A stretch of 64,000 bases of DNA from Rhypophila decipiens. Lineage: Eukaryota; Ascomycota; Sordariomycetes; Sordariales; Naviculisporaceae. The position numbers were made by a program, and so were the translations under genes. Below, in pieces: positions 57,360 through 64,000 of the stretch. Positions within the stretch are counted from its first letter, which is position 1, and every line of letters starts with the position of its first letter. Under the pieces are notes generated by a model that saw nothing but the letters and a program-made list of their open reading frames with translations, was not told the DNA's origin and did no database searches. The stretch spans positions 153,703 to 217,702 of the forward strand of contig MU858095.1 in NCBI GenBank assembly GCA_033297075.1. The letters run 5' to 3'.

Positions 57360-57901
57360 CACGGAGGTCGCGCCGTGGGGGTCGAACCCGTCCTTGACGA
57401 CAGCCTTGTCGCCTACGCTTCGTCAAACATTTCAATGAAAACGTCGAATAATGGCCAGGAACCGGACTCTAAGCATGGAGCGGGTTCGCCGGATCAGACG
57501 GTTTGGCGGAGTCAACTCGGCTGCGATATATGGGTCAAGAAGAATACTCGTTGGCATATATCGACATAATACCGTGCTCGAAAGATTCGGATAGATAGTT
57601 TTTTTTCTTTTACTGCTCGAATAATCCAGTTGGCTTTACGATCCTTTCAGCGTCTCTTTAGCGATAGTCCTCTTTTTCTTCACTTCGACGAAGTGTAGAC
57701 TAACAAGGACTCTTGATCTTTTTGTCTTTTTAAATCTTTGTGCCATCAAACATAAGGAGGGTTTACAGCATTTGTATATAAAGGGCAATACAAGGGACAC
57801 CTGCATCTTTTGTTACGAGCCCATGCCATCTGCGGTGGTGCCTTCCGACTAGCGGCCCTTGAGGTAGGTCTTGTCACCGGGGTTGCTTGAAATTTCGTCA
57901 G

Positions 57902-58062
57902 AAGGCATCACGGTAGGCGACTGGCAGGACAAAAGAAAGCACGAATGGCCACAACACCAAGAAAACATGGCCATATTTGAAGACGTTTGCAGTAGTCGGC
58001 GTGGTTGGATCAGCCTGGGAACGCAATTTTCGTTAGAGGGGCTGGCATGGGCGGTCACCATG
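57902..58062 (-). CDS. Possible 39-aa single-helix membrane microprotein
   Basis: If the ATG at about 58060 is followed at once by an intron (GTGACC to CCCAG, with CTCTAAC as branch), the product is MADPTTPTTANVFKYGHVFL and a following hydrophobic stretch, ending YRDAF. It would be a 39-residue protein with one membrane helix, like small subunits of mitochondrial or ER complexes. An ATG separated from the rest by an intron and the non-standard donor make this uncertain. No family was recognised. Confidence 0.3.
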
Positions 58063-58608
58063 GATTTACAGAATTCACAGCCAAAAGAAGCTAGTTGTAT
58101 TGCTCATGCCCATTACCGCTGTCAGGGTGGGTGGGTAGGTAGGGAGGTGCTTGGGGCAAAAGACGTGGGTGTCCCTGGTATTACCCTATATCAAAGCAGC
58201 GCCTACTGCGTCAAGGAACTTCCACAGCTCCCCGGAAAGCCAGTCTGCCGCCCTCTTGACCGGTCTGAAAGATAAGACAGGCGGCCTTCTCACTATCCCA
58301 TCTCACCTTCCCCCGACTGCCCGTCAGCACCGGTTAGTACCCACCTCAACTAGGCATCGGCCATCGATGAGCGGGAGGGCCTCCACTATATCTCTCATCG
58401 AGCTGATTACAACGCCCGGAATGGAAAGAACCAAGGAGTTCCTTCCTCACCGACTATGCCCCTAATCGGTTCTGGCCCAAGCCCTAACAACCGACAAATC
58501 ACCCGGTCCCGACTATATTACGAGGCCATTTTCCCAAACCTTTCTTTTCCTCTTTTCGATTTCGTCTTTGCCCCATCACCAAGCTGTCACCACCACACCA
58601 TTGCCCTC

Positions 58609-58804
58609 ACACCTGACAGCATCGTCGACCACGCCTAGCCACCCAAACAACCACGCCTTCGGAGCCAAACTCACGCCTGCTCTGCTAAAAAACCACGCCT
58701 CCCCAGCCAAAATTACACGCCTCGTCCAGAAGGTAAGTACGCGTCGTTCAGCAAATAACTACGCCTCGTCCGGCCACTAACTACGCCTCGTCCAGAATGT
58801 CCGG
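58609..58804 (+). repeat. 22-bp minisatellite, about nine units, running into the ATG at 58797
   Basis: Units starting ACGCCT (or a near variant) begin at 58609, 58631, 58653, 58673, 58695, 58717, 58739, 58761 and 58783, so the spacing is 22 bp except one unit of 20. The 3' units share ACGCCTCGTCCAG. The unit at 58717 contains a donor-like AAG|GTAAGT, the unit at 58761 a branch-like CACTAAC, and the unit at 58783 an acceptor-like CCAG|A followed by ATG. Confidence 0.85.
58733..58795 (+). other. Predicted 63-bp intron in the 5' leader before ATG 58797
   Basis: GTAAGT at 58733, CTAAC near 58777 and CAG at 58793-58795 form near-consensus donor, branch and acceptor sites with a length typical for this genome. 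The ATG at 58797 follows one base after the acceptor. The intron lies wholly inside the minisatellite. Confidence 0.6.
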
Positions 58805-59591
58805 GTACCCACGCCGCTCACACAGCCTCCGCCGCCGGGCGATTGAGAACCGGGCGGCCCACCGCCTGGCCAGCGAGGACGCCGAGGACCCCGAGGACCC
58901 CCCCGCCAACACCCCGAACGCTGCCCCCGGAGCCAACGGGCTCCAGTTCCAATGGGCTGAGAGCCCGGACCTTAACTCGATTACCGGCCCATACTATACG
59001 CCCACGAGGGCACTTCCGGCAGACCGATCCACTTGGTTTACTCGCCCTGATGACGATGACGACGAGGACGAGGCCAGCGTCGAGCATGTGGAAGATGTCC
59101 CGCAAGCCCAGCATGTCGAGCACGTCAACCACACCGGCGTCTCAAACCAGCCCACCCGTCCCGCTCTCGCCGAGCGCGGAAATCTCAGAACGCCCATTCG
59201 GAGCAGTCCTCTTTCGGCCACTGGAGCCCCTCCTGGTCACGAGAACGTCCGACCATCCGCATCTGGCAACACTTCAATGCCAGCATCCTCGACTTTTACC
59301 CTGCGTCCTCGCAACGAGTCTCGATTCATTCAACCCCCCTCGTACAGCCAGGCTCCCTCGCCCTCTGGACCCAACCAAGGTTCACAGCACTATGGTTCGA
59401 CGGTAGCCAGATCAGCTTCGGCAAGCCACAATGATTCGCCCACGGTGTTCGTTCTCCGCCCTCGCAACCCGGCTCCGGAGCCCGTCACACCTAACAACCG
59501 AGCTCATCTGAACCCGGAGTCACCCACCTTTATCCCATCTTCTCCCACTCGGGCTCCAGCTCCCTCTCAGGGGGAATCGTCTTCTTCCTAG
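58797..59591 (+). CDS. Disordered N-terminal frame, in frame with MSH4 but closed by TAG
   Basis: An ATG-started frame of 264 aa (MSGYPRRSHSLRRRAIENR), rich in Pro, Ser, Asp and Glu, with an internal duplicate STFTLRPRNES / TVFVLRPRNPAP. It ends at TAG 59589-59591. The next codons stay open in the same frame straight into the MSH4 core. It may be the N-terminal extension of MSH4, with the TAG removed by an unrecognised intron (the bases before it, TCTTCTTCCTAG, look like a good acceptor), or a separate protein, or the result of a nonsense mutation. Fungal MSH4 proteins often have long variable N-termini, which favours one gene. Confidence 0.6.
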   Translation: MSGYPRRSHSLRRRAIENRAAHRLASEDAEDPEDPPANTPNAAPGANGLQFQWAESPDLNSITGPYYTPTRALPADRSTWFTRPDDDDDEDEASVEHVEDVPQAQHVEHVNHTGVSNQPTRPALAERGNLRTPIRSSPLSATGAPPGHENVRPSASGNTSMPASSTFTLRPRNESRFIQPPSYSQAPSPSGPNQGSQHYGSTVARSASASHNDSPTVFVLRPRNPAPEPVTPNNRAHLNPESPTFIPSSPTRAPAPSQGESSSS

Positions 59592-59702
59592 TGTGACCGA
59601 AGACCTCCCGCTGTGGCTCCAACATATACCATCACCAACCAGCCCCAAAATCTTAATGAACCACTCCAGCGGGAATTTTTGGGCACCTATCATGACTCTC
59701 CC

Positions 59703-62700
59703 ATGTACGTAGACACAGTTTCTCGAGAAAATACATCCCATCATTTCGGTCATCATTTTGACACTTCGCGTCGTCCAGAGAGTTCCCATTCCAGTACCAC
59801 TGCCGAAAGGCTCAAAAAGTTGCAACAGTTTTGTGATTCAGACCCTTTTGGCCCAGAGGAGATCGAAGTCTCCGATTCATCCATTATCACCGGTCCTACT
59901 TTGGAGAAACCCGCACCCGATCCCCGCGACATTCATACAGCCGATACCGTCCTCTGTGCCATCTCCGAGTCTCGCTCAGCCGACGTCATCGGCATGGCCA
60001 CCCTGAATCTTACTACGGGGGCAGCAGACATCGTCCGCATCGTCAATGACGACAAATTCGAATACCAGAGACTCATCTCGGTGCTTTCCAGCATGGAGGA
60101 ACAGCCAACCTGCTTCATTCTCCTGCAGACACGCGTCCGCCAGTCATCGTTGATGGACTCATTACTCGGTACTTTCCCCCACAAAAACATCAAAGGCCTC
60201 GACAGAAAATACTGGAGCGCCACGGAAGGGCTGCGGCTGGTGCGAAAGCTTGCCCTCGAGGGGGAGCGTGAGGCTATTCTGACTGCCTTGGACAAGAACT
60301 TCTATGCATCCTGTGCCTTTGCTGCGGTAGGCTAACCCTCACTTCAATGCACTTTCATTTTGATGCAAGACTGACAGACAGTTCCAGGTCGTTACATACG
60401 CCAGCCAAGACCTGGACTTTGACTTGGCGCCTGGCTGTGTGCACATCAAGTACAGCCACCCTGCCGACACCCTGCGCCTGGACCACGTCTCGGTGACGGC
60501 CCTGGAGCTCCTCCAAGCTGCCCGAGAAGGGGGCTCCAGGTCGTCCAATCTTTTCGGCATCATGGACAGGACACATACACCACAAGGGCGCCGCCTGCTC
60601 CGATCAGCCCTGTTGCAGCCAAGCACCCACAGGGAGGAGATCACCATCAGGCAAGAGGCCGTAGAGGAGCTTGTTGCCAAGGAAGAGTTCCGCTCCGATG
60701 TCTGCAAGTGTCTCAAGGCACTTCATCGTATTGACATTGAACGGGTTGTCTCATGGGTATGTACCATGACATGCACTCCAACACAGAAATGACTTCTTAC
60801 TGACAAGTGATCACTAGATCCTGCGTGGGGGCAGCAATCATGACTACCCACTGGCACTTGGACGCGTCTACTCCCGGGCTGGCGTTGAGCTGGCTTGCCA
60901 TGAGGACCTGCGAGAGGCTGAGGGCGACCTCAACTACATCCTGATGCTCAAGGAGTATCTGGAGGGGGTGGTGTCCCTCCATGGCACCCTTGCCACCGAG
61001 GGCTGCTCCTCGGGCCTCAGCCAGTGGCTCGAGGGGCAGCTCGCCCCGACAAGGCTGTCTGGGATCAAAGAACTCCTGGCCACACATATCGACGAGAATG
61101 CCAGGTTCAGCACCAAGCCCATCGAGGCCCGGAATAACCGGCTCTGGGCAATGAGGGTACGTTACTTTTGCCTTTGTTGAAATCTGTGTTCGCCTTCGGT
61201 CGACTCATCTGACCAATTTAATTGCAGGCCCCACCCAACTCCAGCCTCGAAAAGGCTCGGCTGTCCTACAAGGAAGCCACTGATGCAATGGATGAGTACG
61301 TCGACGGCCTTAACGCCGTGCTTTGTGGTAAGTTTATCTCCCAGTCCCTCCAGCACGCAGCTTTCTGACGGTGAAATGCTAGAATATCTGGGCAAGGAGG
61401 GCAAACCCTACCAGGACAGCGACCACAGATACTCGTTGTCGTTTCCTACCTCCGACGTCACCCGCGCCCTTGGCTGGGCCATGCAGTCCGGACTCGAGTC
61501 CCAGTTCGAGTTCCAGCTCCCTGCCCAGTGGGGTGACAGAATGCCAGGTCACAATCCCATATTCATTGCAACCAGGAAGCCCAACTGCTACGTCTTCCAC
61601 ACCCGCGAGTTCTTCGAGCACAGCCAACGGACACAACTGTATGCCGATATTGTCACTTCCGACAGCGATAGCCAGGTCATGGACTTCAAACGACTGCTTC
61701 GCGCATTTGACCTCGCACCTCTGTACGAAATGAGTGATGCCGTGGCCATTCTCGACCTGGTCTGCTCTTTTGCCCTCCTCTCGGCCACCCGCAATTACGT
61801 CCGGCCTCGACTCAGCGACCATCTCGTCCTGCAGGGGGCCAAGAACCCAATCGTTGAGATCCGCAGACCGGGCTTCACGCCCAACGATGTCTACTTTGGC
61901 GTCAACTCGCATCGCTGTCTTGTCCTAGCCGGTGACAACATGTCGGGCAAGAGCACCTTTGTCAAGATGGTCGCCCTGATTCAGATCATGGCCCAAATGG
62001 GGTGTTTTGTTCCGGCAGCCTATGCGGACGTTCCCATTTGCGACCAGATCTTCACTCGGCTCTCGACGGAAGACAACCCGGAGAACAACCTGGGCACTTT
62101 TGCAGTGGAGATGAGCGATATGAATCTCATTTTGAGGTATGTAGCATGCCCTCCTGCAGTCTTTTCGAGACATACTAACCATGACGGCACAGGCATGCTT
62201 CTGCAAATAGTCTTGTCATCATCGACGAGCTCAGTCGAGGCACCTCACACCACGATGGGCTCTCACTGGCATTATCCATGTGTCGTCACCTGCTAAAGCT
62301 CAACGCGCGGACAGTGTTTGCCACACATTTCAACGAGATTGGTATGTAGCCTTTATCCCTGTTGCACATGTCCATCCCTAACTCCCATGTCAATAGGCCC
62401 CTTCCTTCGTGCAGAAAACCAAGAAAAGGTCACCTGCGCCCACTTTGCCAGCGACAACGTCTTTGACCAATACCAGGTGCGAGAAGTCAACATCAGCCAC
62501 CATCTCAGACCGGGACCAATCCAATATCAGGACTATGGTGTCGATCTCGCACGCCGCTTCCTGCCACAGACTGTGGTTGACGTGGCAGAGCAAGTCTCTG
62601 GCTTCTTGCGAGGCAAGACCCAGACTCATGCAACACCACGCCCTGCTGCTCCCGCCACCATGCGCTCTCGTCTTGTCACCGGGGTGTCTGAAGTTCTCCA

Positions 62701-63166
62701 CAAGCTGTACGATGCATCGCCAGGAGGTTCTAGTGCCAGTCTGGCCATGGAGTTGAAGAAACTTCCATACGCCGCCCGGGATATGGAGGAAGGCTTTGCC
62801 GGAATCACCATCTCACCTCCGTCTGCTCTTGCCAACGTCCCGGCGTCTAAGCACCCTATGTCTTTGTCAGGTCTTTCGAACCTGCTATCACGGGCATCCA
62901 CAGGCCCGACAGAAGAGCAACGAAGGCGTTGGGCACAGGAAGAGCACCGTGTCATGGCAGTGAACACAGACGTACCGCCGGGAACCAAGAGGTCTAATGG
63001 AATTGAGAAGGGAGCGTCTTCAGACGAGGTTGAACGTCCTCGGAAGGTAGTTAGGGGTAGTGCTGGATCATCACGAGACACGTTGACGGAGTCGACCGAA
63101 CTCACCCAGCAGCTGGACGAGGCCCGTAGTAGGTTGCGAGAGTGGGAGCGTGAAGATGGCTTCTAA
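59703..63166 (+). CDS. MSH4: MutS homologue MSH4, meiotic crossover factor
   Basis: Exons 59703-60326, 60388-60756, 60818-61156, 61228-61327, 61383-62136, 62193-62341 and 62397-63166 (introns 55-71 bp) give 1034 aa from the first ATG after the upstream TAG. MSH4 pairs with MSH5 to stabilise Holliday-junction intermediates and promote interference-dependent crossovers in meiosis; it does not repair mismatches and lacks MutS domain I, as here. The core begins DTVLCAISESRSADVIGMA, then KGLDRKYWSATEGL, NLFGIMDRTHTPQGRRLLRS and ILQPSTH-like ALLQPSTHREEI. ATPase marks are LVLAGDNMSGKSTFVKM (Walker A), TRLSTEDNPENNLGTFAVEM, VIIDELSRGTSHHDG (Walker B and signature) and VFATHFNEI. The signature has Ser where most MutS proteins have Gly. 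The last 200 residues are a long extra tail ending in a short charged helix. Confidence 0.9.
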
Positions 63167-63309
63167 GGCGTTACTCGGGTATGCACAAGTGATAGTATTT
63201 GCTATTGATATGTCCGGGGATCAGTACAGTATGAGCAATATGTTAGATTCAATGACAGATTTCGTGTTTCTTGGTGACGACACAGACTTCAGCAAAATAC
63301 GCCAGTGCC

Positions 63310-63405
63310 TTGACCATAATACACGTGTAAGTTGACCATGATATAAGCTGACCGTAATATACGTCCAGATGACCATAATACTGTATACACGTGTAAACTG
63401 ACTGA
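63310..63405 (+). repeat. Degenerate tandem repeat of about 20-29 bp (TGACCATAATA...)
   Basis: Copies begin TGACCATAATACACGTGTAA, TGACCATGATATAAGC, TGACCGTAATATACG and TGACCATAATACTGTA. They look like diverged units of one repeat, and the differences are mainly C/T or A/G changes. Confidence 0.65.
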
Positions 63406-63946
63406 CTATACTGTGACGCGTCTCCAAGTTACGCGTTTCGCAGATAGTTACCGTGAAGGGAGCATACCATTCGGCAACATGTAACTGTAAACCTGTTGGC
63501 TGCGAAAAGTAGTAAAATGGCTGAAAAAGGCTGCCTTCAATCTGTTAAGGCACTAACTTCTATTACGTAAGTTAGTAGAGACTATGTTCGTTGAACATAG
63601 TGTTTCTCGAGTCCCTTATATTTTCAGCGGTTTTAAGCCTGTTTTCCGAAATATCCTGTTTTCCACACTATAGACTTTTCTATTCTACAACTAACTTTTC
63701 CATTCAACTCGCTTATACACCCGCTATTTCCAGTACTTCTATAAGTATATTCCTCTTAATATGACCTTACTTTCGGCTACTCCTTGTATATATACTTATA
63801 AATAATTAAATACTTAAATAGCTTAATTAATAGTATTTTAATTATATCTATAACTGTCATGACCCAGGTCGCAGTTTACCCCACACAAGGCCGCCAACCA
63901 ATCATAGAGGCCTGAGGGTGCTGAAGGGGCGCGACCAATCATGACG

Positions 63947-63992
63947 TGCTCGGTGGGGCAAGGGTGCTCGGTGGCGAGCAGATGCTCGGTGG
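63947..63992 (+). repeat. Three copies of TGCTCGGTGG at 18-bp spacing
   Basis: TGCTCGGTGG occurs at 63947, 63965 and 63983, within GC-rich sequence at the window end. A direct copy of GACCAATCAT/AACCAATCAT also lies just before. Confidence 0.75.
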
Positions 63993-64000
63993 TGAGCAAG

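Larger units (their letters stand above)
55550..58608. other. Gene-poor region, about 3.1 kb
   Basis: No solid gene. It contains a decayed Gly/Pro-repeat frame (56861-57359), a possible 39-codon membrane microprotein on the minus strand (57902-58062), and otherwise short shadow frames. The right end is C-rich and leads into the minisatellite before MSH4. Confidence 0.5.
63167..64000. other. Repetitive and AT-rich right edge, possible transposon border
   Basis: After MSH4 the sequence holds TGACCATAATA-type repeats (63310-63405), an AT-rich block (about 63530-63855) with no gene, and then an abrupt change to GC-rich sequence starting TGTCATGACCC at 63855, a start resembling fungal LTRs. Whether an element continues beyond the window cannot be seen. 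Confidence 0.5.

Noticed and set aside
1..64000. CRISPR arrays, IS elements, bacterial operons, complete transposons
   Set aside because: None seen; the gene structure is eukaryotic throughout and no transposase or reverse transcriptase frame was recognised.

Overview
The window is nuclear chromosomal DNA of a filamentous ascomycete (Pezizomycotina, most likely a Sordariomycete). The evidence is many short GT-AG introns (about 55-98 bp), CTRAC-type branch sites, and typical fungal families: DUF3433, rhodopsin-domain membrane proteins, LysM secreted proteins, a killer-toxin-like GH18 chitinase and MSH4. Telomere-type TTAGGG/CCCTAA boxes also occur. Nothing suggests plasmid, viral or bacterial DNA. 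All exon boundaries here were read by eye from splice signals and frame continuity.

Layout. 1-13.2 kb holds housekeeping and surface genes: a ferric reductase cut by the left edge, a small secreted DM13 protein, an alpha/beta hydrolase, an APC-type amino-acid/choline permease and a large DUF3433 membrane protein. 13.5-31.7 kb is accessory and looks like secondary metabolism: an O-methyltransferase divergent from a cytochrome P450, a DHA2 drug transporter, a rhodopsin-domain membrane protein, and two further, divergent P450s of the CYP7/CYP8-like type. The second of those has an intact frame but no heme-ligand cysteine, and beside it lies a broken piece of NADPH-P450 reductase. No PKS, NRPS or terpene synthase is visible. 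32-36 kb is gene-poor. 36-47 kb is a chitin-related block: a 1146-aa killer-toxin-like chitinase divergent from a LysM protein, then a five-LysM protein, then a convergent ankyrin-repeat gene. 47-50.5 kb is gene-poor. 50.5-55.5 kb holds a secreted GH5-like hydrolase, whose Cys-rich C-terminal repeats are spread over five exons, and a LAT-type amino-acid permease. 55.5-58.6 kb is gene-poor. 58.6-63.2 kb carries the meiotic gene MSH4, preceded by a 22-bp minisatellite and an open reading frame separated from MSH4 by one in-frame TAG. The right edge becomes AT-rich and repetitive, like the border of a transposon.

How the genes may work together. The chitinase, LysM proteins and ankyrin gene match a known fungal arrangement in which subgroup-C chitinases sit next to LysM proteins. 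They probably act on or shield chitin outside the cell. The methyltransferase, P450s and exporter could tailor and export a small molecule, but this is inferred from proximity only.

The most unusual observations are the cysteine-less P450 with a 6-nt microexon, the minisatellite that supplies the splice signals of an intron just before the MSH4-region ATG, and the exon-by-exon Cys-rich repeat tail of the GH5-like enzyme.
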